A stretch of 18,187 bases of DNA, from assembly GCA_947311795.1 (NCBI GenBank), contig CAMZLX010000053.1, positions 1-18,187 of the forward strand, written 5' to 3'. This document shows, piece by piece, positions 1 to 8,700 of the stretch. Position 1 is the stretch's first letter. Each line of letters begins with the position of its first letter. Under the pieces are notes generated by a model. The model saw nothing but the letters and a program-made list of their open reading frames with translations. It had not been told where the DNA came from and did no database searches. Made by a program: the position numbers and the translations under genes. The DNA comes from an uncultured Zetaproteobacteria bacterium. Lineage in GTDB: Bacteria > Pseudomonadota > Zetaproteobacteria > Mariprofundales > Mariprofundaceae.

Positions 1-369
1 TTCATGGACTTTGACCGTGTTGTGGCTACCCCTGATATGATGGGTGTTGTTGGTCGTTTGGGTCGTGTGCTTGGCCCACGTGGTTTGATGCCTAACCCTA
101 AACTTGGCACAGTAACTATGGATGTGACCAAGGCTGTTGAAGCGATTAAGTCAGGTCAAATTGAAGTGCGTGCTGATAAATCAGGCGTGGTTCATGCGCC
201 GATTGGTCGCCGTTCATTTGATGAAAAACAATTGAATGAAAATGTTGAATTTTTGATTTCAGAGCTTAATCGCATGAAACCATCGTCAGCCAAAGGTCGT
301 TATATGCAAAGCTTCGTGATTTCAGCAACCATGGGTGCTGGTGTTCGCGTGGATTTGAACAGCCTTTAA
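1..369 (+). CDS. rplA: 50S ribosomal protein L1, 3' part (partial)
   Basis: This is the C-terminal 122 residues of ribosomal protein L1, which binds 23S rRNA to form the mobile L1 stalk near the E site and, in many bacteria, represses its own operon mRNA. The frame is open from base 1, so the gene starts upstream of the window; the ATG at position 4 is internal. The conserved L1 block GPRGLMPNPK is visible at about residues 25-34 of the fragment, preceded by ATPDMMG. The tail (MGAGVRVDLNSL) is typical for the family. L1 is usually about 230 residues, so roughly half is present. It lies upstream of rplJ-rplL-rpoB-rpoC as in the classic rplKAJL-rpoBC cluster, and rplK is expected just before the window. 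Identification is secure from motif and context. Confidence 0.97.
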   Translation, partial: FMDFDRVVATPDMMGVVGRLGRVLGPRGLMPNPKLGTVTMDVTKAVEAIKSGQIEVRADKSGVVHAPIGRRSFDEKQLNENVEFLISELNRMKPSSAKGRYMQSFVISATMGAGVRVDLNSL

Positions 370-381
370 TATAAATTCGTT

Positions 382-406
382 CGCCTCATTTCTGGGAAAT
401 GAGGCG
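382..406 (+). other. Perfect 11-bp hairpin between rplA and rplJ
   Basis: Bases 382-392 and 396-406 are perfectly complementary, giving an 11-bp stem with a 3-nt loop (TGG), 12 bases after the rplA stop. No T-tract follows (the next bases are GGCAACAAG), so it is not a canonical intrinsic terminator. It could stabilise the 3' end of the upstream mRNA, mark an RNase processing site, or act as a partial pause ahead of the L10 leader. The structure is seen directly; its role is inferred. Confidence 0.6.
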
Positions 407-441
407 GGCAACAAGTTAGTCACGATAAGTGATTAAAGAAC

Positions 442-527
442 GATCCGTCCCAGACTACAGGCGCACCTTCGGGAGCTTAATCGAGAAAGCCAGTACAGAT
501 GGAAGTGATAGCTCACTTGCGCGGGTC
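442..527 (+). promoter_or_regulatory. L10 leader, autoregulatory mRNA structure upstream of rplJ
   Basis: The rplA-rplJ gap folds by hand into the known L10 leader shape. The outer helix pairs 442-446 with 523-527 (GATCC/GGGTC, one G-U). The next helix pairs 461-465 with 518-522 (GCGCA/TGCGC) and is contiguous with the first on the 3' side. A 14-nt one-sided bulge (447-460, GTCCCAGACTACAG) lies opposite that junction. Across an internal loop a third helix pairs 473-477 with 510-514 (GAGCT/AGCTC). In the established family, the L10-L12 complex binds a kink-turn-like bulge here and represses translation of rplJ-rplL. The helices and the CAGACTACAGG sequence are seen; binding and repression are inferred from the family. 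Confidence 0.88.
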
Positions 528-536
528 AAAATAAGC

Positions 537-544
537 AAGGAGGT
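537..544 (+). promoter_or_regulatory. Shine-Dalgarno that fixes the rplJ GTG start
   Basis: AAGGAGGT is a near-perfect anti-16S match ending four bases before the GTG at 549. It shows that translation begins at 549 and not at the in-frame GTG at 429, which lies inside the regulatory leader. It sits just 3' of the L10 leader helices, so leader folding or L10 binding could plausibly control access to it. Confidence 0.9.
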
Positions 545-548
545 AGAA

Positions 549-1064
549 GTGAATCGGGAAAATAAACAATCTATTGTTGAAGAACTTCATGCCGCTTGGT
601 CGGAATCAGACTCTGCTATTGTTACACAATACAGTGGTCTAAATGTATCTGCGATGGGTGACCTTCGTGGTCGCTTGCATCATGCAAATGTGAATTTACG
701 TATCGTAAAAAATACGTTGGCGCGTCGTGCAGCTAAAGATACAAGTTTCGAAGCAGCGGAAGAATTTTTTACCGGTCCTGTTGCAATTGCATACGGTTCA
801 GACCCAGTGGGTATGGCCAAAGCAATTTCTGACTTTGCCAAAGAGAATAAAGCCTTAGAAATTCGTGGCGGCGTTCTTGATGGGAAGGCGATTGATGCAG
901 CAGGAATCAAAGCACTAGCGAGCTTACCATCTAGGGAAGAATTGTTGGCCAAAATGTTGGGCAGCATGCAATCACCTATCAGTGGGTTTGTACGTACTTT
1001 GAACGAAATTCCAGCATCGTTTGTGCGCACTTTGGCAGCAATACGCGACCAAAAAGCAGTATAA
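549..1064 (+). CDS. rplJ: 50S ribosomal protein L10
   Basis: L10 anchors the L7/L12 dimers to 23S rRNA and forms the base of the ribosomal stalk that recruits translation GTPases. It is also the regulator that binds its own leader. The frame stays open back to a GTG at 429, but the start chosen here is the GTG at 549, preceded by AAGGAGGT. This gives 171 residues, a normal L10 length, beginning VNRENKQSIVEEL (V read as Met). The rRNA-binding N-terminal domain contains the typical IVKNTLARRA, followed by FFTGPVAIAY. The C-terminal helix that carries the L12 dimers starts near SREELLAKMLGSM and ends AAIRDQKAV. rplL follows 57 bases later, and both are expected to share the L10-controlled mRNA. 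Confidence 0.97.
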   Translation: MNRENKQSIVEELHAAWSESDSAIVTQYSGLNVSAMGDLRGRLHHANVNLRIVKNTLARRAAKDTSFEAAEEFFTGPVAIAYGSDPVGMAKAISDFAKENKALEIRGGVLDGKAIDAAGIKALASLPSREELLAKMLGSMQSPISGFVRTLNEIPASFVRTLAAIRDQKAV

Positions 1065-1121
1065 TCGGGTTGATCCGCAAAACATTATAATTTAAAAAAT
1101 AACAAAGAGGAAATAATTAAA

Positions 1122-1502
1122 ATGGCTATTACAAAAGATGATTTAATCACAGCAATCGAAACAATGTCTGTACTTGAGCTTTCTGAGCTTGTGTCTGCAT
1201 TGGAAGAAAAATTTGGCGTATCAGCGGCAGCTCCAGTAGCAGTTGCAGGTGTTGCTGCAGCTGCCGGCGACGCTGGTGGTGCAGAAGAACAAACTGAGTT
1301 CAACGTTGTGTTGACTGCAGCAGGCGACAAGAAAATCCAAGTTATCAAGGCAGTGCGTGAAGCAACTGGTCTTGGTCTTAAAGAAGCAAAAGCAGTTGTT
1401 GACGGCGCTCCTGGCAACGTGAAAGAAGGTCTTTCTAAAGACGACGCTGAAGCTTTGAAAGCAAAACTTGAAGAAGCTGGCGCATCTGTAGAGTTGAAAT
1501 AA
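1122..1502 (+). CDS. rplL: 50S ribosomal protein L7/L12
   Basis: L7/L12 is the multicopy, flexible stalk protein that binds EF-Tu, EF-G, IF2 and RF3 and stimulates their GTPase activity. The 126-residue product has the standard three parts. An N-terminal dimerisation domain covers about residues 1-32 (MAITKDDLITAIETM onward). An Ala/Gly-rich hinge covers about 34-55. A C-terminal factor-binding domain covers about 57-126, with TEFNVVL, KIQVIKAVREATGLGLKEAK and a final ASVELK. The ATG is preceded by an AGAGGAA ribosome-binding site. High expression is expected because the protein is present in several copies per ribosome. A hairpin with a T-rich tail follows, before rpoB. Confidence 0.98.
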   Translation: MAITKDDLITAIETMSVLELSELVSALEEKFGVSAAAPVAVAGVAAAAGDAGGAEEQTEFNVVLTAAGDKKIQVIKAVREATGLGLKEAKAVVDGAPGNVKEGLSKDDAEALKAKLEEAGASVELK

Positions 1503-1546
1503 TAGCGCATTGTCGCTTTTTGTTTGATGCATAGTAATAGGCTAAT

Positions 1547-1582
1547 CCCTTAGTAGTTTTCTGCTAAGGGTTTGGTCTTTTT
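1547..1582 (+). terminator. Attenuator-like hairpin between rplL and rpoB
   Basis: Bases 1547-1556 (CCCTTAGTAG) pair with 1561-1570 (CTGCTAAGGG), giving a 10-bp stem with one G-U pair and a TTTT loop. The T-rich but interrupted tail TTTGGTCTTTTT follows. It sits between the ribosomal protein genes and rpoB, where E. coli is known to have a partial terminator that lowers rpoBC transcription relative to rplJL. The interrupted T-tract fits partial rather than full termination. The structure is seen; the attenuation role is inferred from position. Confidence 0.7.
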
Positions 1583-1642
1583 CGCGTTGTAGTTTGAGAT
1601 TGATTTTTAAAGATTAGATAGACAAGTATTTAGAGGTAACCC

Positions 1643-4600
1643 ATGGGCAAACAGGCGATTGTAAAGCGTATCCGCAAGAATTTTGGTAAGATTGATTCGG
1701 TCATTCAGATGCCAAATATGCTACAGCTACAATTGAGTTCGTATCAAGAATTCGTAGGTGTAGGTTCAGGTTCAACAGATATTGGCGGCTCTCGCTTGGC
1801 ATCTGTGTTTGGTTCTGTGTTTCCTATTCGTGATTATTCAGGCAGTGCCGAGCTGCACTTTGAAGGGCTGGAATACATGGCTCCACGGTATGATCTAGAG
1901 GAATGTCTTAGGCGTGACCTAACTTTTGCATTGCCTGTGAAAGTTAAATTACGTCTTAAAACCTATGAACAAGATGGTAGTAAAGGTAAAAAGCGTAAGC
2001 TAAAAGAAGTCCGTGATCAGACTGTATATATGGGTGAAATTCCTTTGATGACAGACCATGGTTCTTTCGTGATTAACGGAACGGAACGCGCGATTGTTTC
2101 GCAAATGCACCGTTCTCCCGGCGTGTTCTTTGACCATGACCGTGGTAAAACACATGCATCAGGTAAATTATTATTTAAATCACGTGTGATTCCTTACCGT
2201 GGTTCTTGGCTGGATTTTGAATTTGATGCCAAAGATAAACTATATTTTCGTATTGATTTGCGCCGTAAAATGACGGCGGGAATTATGCTTAAGGCTCTCG
2301 GTTTAAGTACCCAAGATATTTTAGACCAATTTTATAAACGCCGCACATATAAAATCACCAAAGATGCTTATCAGGTTAAATTTGACCCAGAATTATTCTT
2401 GGGTAGTCGTGCTGTACGCGACATTGAAATTGATGGCAAACGTATTGTTGCCGAGGGTAAAAAAATCAATCGTGTTGCCATTAAAAAGCTAACCGAAGCA
2501 GGCACCAAATGGTTGGATATTCCTGAAGAAAACTTGCTTGGTGAGGTCACTGCGCAACCTGTGATGCTTGCTGATGATGAAATGCTTCTGGATGTAAACC
2601 ACGAAATTAGTGAAGAAACATTAGCAGCACTTCGCACTGCGGAAGTGAAAGAATTTGAATGTTTGTTTATTGATGCATTTAGCCGTGGTCCTTGGTTGGC
2701 GGACACTGTGCGTATGGACATGGTACAATCCAAAGAGGAAGCACAAGTTGAAATTTACCGCATGATGCGCCCTGGTGAGCCACCAACAGTGGAAACTGCC
2801 AAAGCATTGTTTGAATCCATGTTTTTCGATAAATCTCGTTATGACCTTTCAAAAGTTGGCCGTATGAAGTTGAACAGCCGCTTGGATATTTCAGACGATG
2901 ATGTGCCTTTGGATCAAGGCACATTACGGGTTGATGATATTCTGATGACAGTTGATACACTATTGAAATTGCGTGATGGTATTGGCGAAGTAGATGATAT
3001 TGACCACTTGGGTAATCGTCGCCTTCGTTCTGTAGGTGAGTTACTTGAGAACCAAGTTCGTATTGGTTTGATTCGTATGGAGCGTGCAATTCGTGACCGT
3101 TTGAGCACTGCTGAAATTGCGGAAATGATGCCTTCGGACTTGGTGAACTCCAAACCATTGATTGCTTCAATTCGTGAGTTTTTCGGTTCTTCACAACTGT
3201 CTCAATTCATGGACCAAACCAATCCACTTTCTGAAGTAACGCATAAACGTCGTTTATCAGCACTTGGTCCTGGGGGTCTTTCGCGTGACCGTGCTGGCTT
3301 TGAAGTGCGTGACGTACATCCAACACATTACGGACGTTTATGTCCGATTGAAACACCTGAGGGACCAAACATTGGTTTGATTAACTCGTTGTCTTCTTTT
3401 GCAAAAGTAAATGATTTTGGTTTTATTGAAACGCCATACCGCCAAGTGAAAAAAGGTAAAGTTACCCGTGATGTAATTTACTTATCAGCGATTGATGAAG
3501 CAGGTCTTATCATTGCTCAGGCGAATGCAAAAGTGAATGATAAAGGTATATTTGAAGCTGAGTTTATTCAGTGCCGACAAGATGGTGAGTTCTTGATGGT
3601 GACAGCTGAAGAAATTGACTGCATGGATATTTCGCCATCACAAGTATTGTCTGTATCGGCAGGTCTTATTCCGTTTTTGGAGCATGATGATGCAAACAGG
3701 GCATTGATGGGCTCTAACATGCAGCGCCAAGCTGTGCCGTTGGTGCGCGCTGAGAAGCCGCTTGTGGGCACGGGCATGGAAGCTGAAGTGGCACGTGACT
3801 CTGGTGTGTCTGCTGTGGCACGCCGTGGTGGTGTTGTAGAGCGCGTAGATTCATCGCGTATTGTTGTTCGTGTTGCAGATGATGAACAAGTTGAAGGCGA
3901 GCCAGGCATCGATGTTTATCGTTTGTTTAAATACCGCCGTTCCAACCAAAATACATGTTTTAACCAACGCCCTGTTGTAAAAATGGGCGATGTGATTGCT
4001 GCTGGTGATATTATTGCCGATGGCCCATCTACAGACCGTGGTGAGTTAGCACTTGGTCGTAATGTGCAAGTGGCACTAATGCCTTGGCGCGGATACAACT
4101 TCGAAGATGCGATTGTGATTTCCGAGAAGTTGGTAAAAGACGATGTGTATACATCCATTCACATTGAAGAACTAAGCTGTGTTGCACGTCAAACCAAATT
4201 GGGTGACGAAGAAGTTACCAGTGATATTCCAAATGTAAGTGAAGATGCACTTCGTCATTTGGATGAATCAGGTATTGCATTTGTCGGTGCTGAAGTGAAA
4301 GCAGGTGATATTTTGGTGGGTAAAATTACACCAAAAGGTGAAAGCCAACTGTCTCCTGAAGAAAAACTATTGCGTGCGATTTTCGGGGAAAAAGCATCCG
4401 ATGTTCGCGATTCATCGCTTCGTGTAAAACCGGGTGATGAAGGTGTAGTGATTGATGTTCAAGTCTTCACGCGTCGCGGTGATGAAAAAAATGACCGTGC
4501 TAAATCCATTGAAGAAGCGTCAGTTGAGCAACTTTATACGGATAAAGAAGAAGAACGCCGCACATTGGAAGAAAATGTGCGCCAACGTTTGCAAGGTTTG

Positions 4601-5746
4601 TTGACGGGTAAAAAAGCAGCGAAAGTTAAAGGTTTGAATAAGGGTGATAAAATTCCCGCAGACCATTTGGCTTCATTAACTGTGAATGATTTGTCTTCAC
4701 TTTCTGTGGATGATGACGCTATCAACACCAAAGTTTCTGCAATCCTAAGTAATATGGATGAAGAACGTGCCCGTGTTGAAACGCGCTTTGAAGAAAAAGT
4801 TGCCAAGGTTCGTGAAGGTTCTGAATTGAAACCAGGCGAGTTGGTTGTTGTTAAAGTGTTTATTGCGGTGAAACGCAAACTTCAACCAGGTGATAAAATG
4901 GCGGGTCGCCATGGTAACAAAGGTGTCATTTCAGTCATCGTACCTGAAGAAGATATGCCTTATGCTGCAGATGGCACAAGTGTTGATGTTTGTTTGAACC
5001 CATTGGGCGTTCCATCACGGATGAACATCGGTCAGATTTTTGAAGTGCATATGGGTCATGCAGCCAAGGAATTGGGTCGTCGCCTTGATGAGATGGTGAG
5101 AGCCAATGCAGCGACAGAAGACTTGCGTTCCTATTTGTTAGAAATTTATGAAAACGATGATAAAGCTGTTGCGTCCATTAAGAAAATGGGAGCAAAAGAA
5201 TTATCAGGTCTTATTGATACCTTGAAAGGTGGTGTGCCGATTGCGACACCCGTATTCGATGGTGCAAAAGAAGCTGATATTACACGTATGCTTGATTTGG
5301 CAGAAGTAGATTTGGATGGTCAAACAGAACTGTATGATGGTTACACAGGCGAAAAATTTGACCGCCCTGTCACTGTGGGTCAAATGTATATCTTAAAGCT
5401 TCATCATTTGGTGGATGAAAAAATCCATGCCCGTTCCACCGGCCCTTACTCCTTGGTTACACAACAACCATTGGGTGGTAAAGCTCAGTTTGGTGGTCAG
5501 CGCTTTGGTGAGATGGAAGTGTGGGCATTGGAAGCATATGGTGCTTCTTACACCCTCCAAGAAATGTTGACGGTCAAAGCCGATGACGTGCAAGGTCGTA
5601 CGAAAATGTATGAATCTATTGTGCGCGGCGAAATGTCGTTTGAAGCAGGTATTCCTGAGTCATTCAACGTGATGGTGAAAGAGATGAATGCTTTGGGTAT
5701 TGATATGTCCATGGTCAAAAAACCAGTAGAAGGTGAAGGAGAATAA
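1643..5746 (+). CDS. rpoB: DNA-directed RNA polymerase subunit beta
   Basis: This is the beta subunit, which forms half of the polymerase active-site cleft and the rifampicin pocket. It has 1367 residues; E. coli has 1342. The rifampicin cluster begins at G515 (GSSQLSQFMDQ) and continues through HKRRLSALGPGGL, eight residues offset from E. coli numbering. The usual resistance positions (D516, H526 and S531 in E. coli numbering) have the sensitive-type residues. The RPIETPEGPN-type block is present as CPIETPEGPNIGLINSLSS. Near the C-terminus are the catalytic-region lysine motif VKRKLQPGDKMAGRHGNKG and the clamp-contacting GEMEVWALEAYGASYTLQEM. A charged insertion between VQVFTRRGDEKND and KPGELVVVK matches the position of the known lineage-specific insert. 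The ATG at 1643 has AGAGGT upstream. rpoC starts two bases after the stop, so the two genes are co-transcribed and probably coupled. Confidence 0.99.
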   Translation: MGKQAIVKRIRKNFGKIDSVIQMPNMLQLQLSSYQEFVGVGSGSTDIGGSRLASVFGSVFPIRDYSGSAELHFEGLEYMAPRYDLEECLRRDLTFALPVKVKLRLKTYEQDGSKGKKRKLKEVRDQTVYMGEIPLMTDHGSFVINGTERAIVSQMHRSPGVFFDHDRGKTHASGKLLFKSRVIPYRGSWLDFEFDAKDKLYFRIDLRRKMTAGIMLKALGLSTQDILDQFYKRRTYKITKDAYQVKFDPELFLGSRAVRDIEIDGKRIVAEGKKINRVAIKKLTEAGTKWLDIPEENLLGEVTAQPVMLADDEMLLDVNHEISEETLAALRTAEVKEFECLFIDAFSRGPWLADTVRMDMVQSKEEAQVEIYRMMRPGEPPTVETAKALFESMFFDKSRYDLSKVGRMKLNSRLDISDDDVPLDQGTLRVDDILMTVDTLLKLRDGIGEVDDIDHLGNRRLRSVGELLENQVRIGLIRMERAIRDRLSTAEIAEMMPSDLVNSKPLIASIREFFGSSQLSQFMDQTNPLSEVTHKRRLSALGPGGLSRDRAGFEVRDVHPTHYGRLCPIETPEGPNIGLINSLSSFAKVNDFGFIETPYRQVKKGKVTRDVIYLSAIDEAGLIIAQANAKVNDKGIFEAEFIQCRQDGEFLMVTAEEIDCMDISPSQVLSVSAGLIPFLEHDDANRALMGSNMQRQAVPLVRAEKPLVGTGMEAEVARDSGVSAVARRGGVVERVDSSRIVVRVADDEQVEGEPGIDVYRLFKYRRSNQNTCFNQRPVVKMGDVIAAGDIIADGPSTDRGELALGRNVQVALMPWRGYNFEDAIVISEKLVKDDVYTSIHIEELSCVARQTKLGDEEVTSDIPNVSEDALRHLDESGIAFVGAEVKAGDILVGKITPKGESQLSPEEKLLRAIFGEKASDVRDSSLRVKPGDEGVVIDVQVFTRRGDEKNDRAKSIEEASVEQLYTDKEEERRTLEENVRQRLQGLLTGKKAAKVKGLNKGDKIPADHLASLTVNDLSSLSVDDDAINTKVSAILSNMDEERARVETRFEEKVAKVREGSELKPGELVVVKVFIAVKRKLQPGDKMAGRHGNKGVISVIVPEEDMPYAADGTSVDVCLNPLGVPSRMNIGQIFEVHMGHAAKELGRRLDEMVRANAATEDLRSYLLEIYENDDKAVASIKKMGAKELSGLIDTLKGGVPIATPVFDGAKEADITRMLDLAEVDLDGQTELYDGYTGEKFDRPVTVGQMYILKLHHLVDEKIHARSTGPYSLVTQQPLGGKAQFGGQRFGEMEVWALEAYGASYTLQEMLTVKADDVQGRTKMYESIVRGEMSFEAGIPESFNVMVKEMNALGIDMSMVKKPVEGEGE

Positions 5747-5748
5747 TC

Positions 5749-8700
5749 ATGCAAGAATTATTTAAATTATTCCAAAAACCAAGTCGTGTAGAAGACTTTG
5801 ATGGCCTTCGTGTTGGCTTAGCTAGCCCTGAAAAAATTCGTTCATGGTCGTATGGAGAAGTGAAAAAGCCAGAAACCATCAACTACCGTACATTTAAACC
5901 TGAGCGTGATGGTTTGTTTTGCGCTAAAATCTTTGGTCCGATTAAAGATTACGAATGTTTGTGTGGTAAATACAAACGTTTAAAACATCGCGGTGTGGTG
6001 TGTGAAAAATGTTCGGTTGAAGTGATTCAGTCCAAAGTTCGTCGTGAGCGTATGGCGCATATCGACTTGGCTGCGCCTGTTGCCCATATTTGGTTTATGA
6101 AATCATTACCTTCGCGTATTGGTTTATTGCTTGATAAAACATTGAAAGAACTTGAACGCATTTTGTATTTCGAATCTTATGTGGTGCTTGACCCAGGATT
6201 AACATCGTTGGATCAATACCAGCTTTTGAGCGAAGATGAATATATTGAAGCTTTTGAAGAATATGGTGAAGAGTTCCGCGCAGCTATGGGCGGTGAAGCT
6301 TTACGTGAAATGCTGAAAAACATTGATTTGGAAGAAGAGCGTCAATCATTGCGTGCGCAAATTGCTGCGACCAAAGCGGTTACGAAATTGACGAAATTAA
6401 CCAAACGCCTTCAAACCATTGAAGCGATGATTGGTTCTGGCAACCGTCCTGAGTGGATGATTATGGAAGTGATTCCTGTATTACCACCAGAGATTCGTCC
6501 ATTGGTTCCTTTGGATGGTGGTCGTTTCGCAACTTCAGATTTGAATGATTTGTATCGCCGTGTCATTAACCGTAACAACCGTTTGAAACGTTTGTTAGAA
6601 TTGAACGCGCCTGAAATCATTACACGCAATGAAAAACGTATGTTGCAAGAGTCTGTGGATGCACTGTTTGATAATGCACGCCGCTCTAAACCTATCGCTG
6701 GCAACAACCGTCGTCCGCTTAAATCATTGTCTGATGTGATTAAAGGTAAACAAGGTCGTTTCCGTCAAAACTTATTGGGTAAACGTGTAGATTACTCGGG
6801 CCGTTCCGTGATTGTGGTTGGCCCTGAATTGAAACTGCATCAGTGTGGTTTACCGAAGAAGATGGCATTGGAATTGTTCAAGCCGTTTATCTATCACAAA
6901 CTTGAATTGCGTGAGTTGGCAACCACCATCAAACAAGCACGTAAACTTGTTGAACAAGGCATTCCTGAAGTTTGGGATATTTTGGCTGAAGTGATTCATG
7001 AGCACCCAGTGATGCTTAACCGCGCACCAACATTGCATAGATTGGGTATTCAAGCCTTTGAACCTATCTTGATTGAAGGCAAAGCAATTCAATTGCATCC
7101 GCTTGTTTGTACAGCATTCAACGCCGACTTTGATGGTGACCAAATGGCTGTTCACGTCCCATTGTCGACTGAAGCACAAATGGAAGCGCGCTCATTGATG
7201 ATGGCATCCAACAATGTGTTGTCGCCTGCCACAGGTAAACCAGTGATTGTGCCAACGCAGGATATGATTTTGGGTTTATATTATTTAACCCGTGAACGTC
7301 CATTTGAGCCGGGTGAAGGCATGTCATTTGTATCACCAGATGAAGTGATGCTGGCTTATGATAAAGGTACAGTGCGTATTCATAGCCGTATTAAATGTCG
7401 TATTCGTGGCAAGATTGAAGAAACCACAGTGGGTCGTGCGATTGTATCCACGGTATTACCTGAAGAGCTTCCATTCTCAAGCATCAACCGTGTGCTGGGC
7501 AAGAAAGAAGTGGGTAAATTGATTGAGCAATGCTTTGTTGCTGCGGGCAATAAAGCGACAGTGTTGCTTGCTGACCGCTTGAAACACTTGGGTTATACTT
7601 ATGCAACGCGTTCTGGTGCATCGTTCTGCCTTGGTGACGTGATTATCCCTGATAATAAAGTACCTATGGTTGATGCGACTGAAAAAGAAGTGCAAGACGT
7701 GCAGCAACAATACCGTGATGGTTTGATTACTGCTGGCGAGCGCTACAATAAAGTTATCGATTTATGGACAAACACCACGGAAAAAGTGGCGCGTTCTATG
7801 ATGGACAACTTGCAAACTGAAATGGTTCGTTCTGCAGATGGTAAGAAGTCTGAAGAAATGACGACGTTTAACTCGGTTTATATGATGGCTGATTCAGGCG
7901 CGCGTGGTTCGGCACAGCAAATTCGTCAGTTGGCGGGTATGCGTGGTTTGATGGCGAAACCAGATGGCTCCATTATTGAAACACCGATTACGGCAAACTT
8001 CCGTGAAGGTTTGACTGTACTTCAATACTTTATCTCTACCCATGGTGCGCGTAAAGGTCTTGCCGATACAGCACTTAAAACTGCAAACTCAGGTTATTTG
8101 ACGCGTCGTTTGGTTGATGTGGCACAAGACTCTGTGGTTCGTGAGCAAGATTGTGGTACGCAAACGGGCATTACAATTACTGATTTGGTTGATGGTGGTG
8201 AAGTGATTGAAGCCATGTCTGAGCGTGTGCTTGGGCGTGTATTGCTTGAAGCTGCGACTGACCCAATTACAGGTGTTGAAATTGCACCAGCAGGCACCAT
8301 GATTAATGAAGCCTTGGTTAAGCAGATTGAGAAATCGACAATTGAATCATTACGTATTCGTTCGGTATTGACTTGTGAAGCTGAAGAAGGTGTTTGTGCG
8401 ACCTGTTATGGTCGTGACCTTGCACATGGTACACCTGTTGCTATGGGTGAAGCCGTTGGTGTGATTGCGGCGCAATCTATTGGTGAGCCGGGCACACAGC
8501 TAACCATGCGTACATTCCATGTGGGTGGTACAGCATCACGTTCGACTGAAGCTGCATCTGTTGAATCGAAGTTTAACGGCACTGTTCAACTTGAGCATGA
8601 AATTGTGGTAACCGACACCCAAGGTTCTGAAATTGTGATTAACCGTCATACTGAATTATTGGTCTTGGATGGTAGTGGCAAGGAAGTTGAACGTCATCGT

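Noticed and set aside
429..548. In-frame 5' extension of rplJ from a GTG at 429
   Set aside because: The segment is the L10 regulatory leader, and a strong Shine-Dalgarno at 537-544 points to the GTG at 549, which also gives the normal L10 length.
985..1045. Direct repeat FVRTL...FVRTL at the end of L10
   Set aside because: This pattern is common at the L10 C-terminus and does not suggest a recent duplication.
1504..1521. Small hairpin AGCG/CGCT followed by five T's right after rplL
   Set aside because: The stem is only four base pairs, too weak for a terminator; the hairpin at 1547-1570 is much stronger.
1587..1620. Possible rpoB promoter in the AT-rich stretch after the attenuator
   Set aside because: TTGTAG or TTGAGA can be paired with -10-like hexamers only at non-standard spacings, and AT-richness alone is not enough.
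3185..3265. Thr at the E. coli N518-equivalent position (T526) in the rifampicin region of RpoB
   Set aside because: The main resistance positions are sensitive-type, and Thr here is probably natural variation, so resistance is not supported.
2371..5754. Several minus-strand open frames of 66-171 codons across rpoB, with similar ones across rpoC and mrdA
   Set aside because: They lie opposite strongly conserved genes, lack recognisable motifs or ribosome-binding sites, and are explained as shadows of biased codon use.
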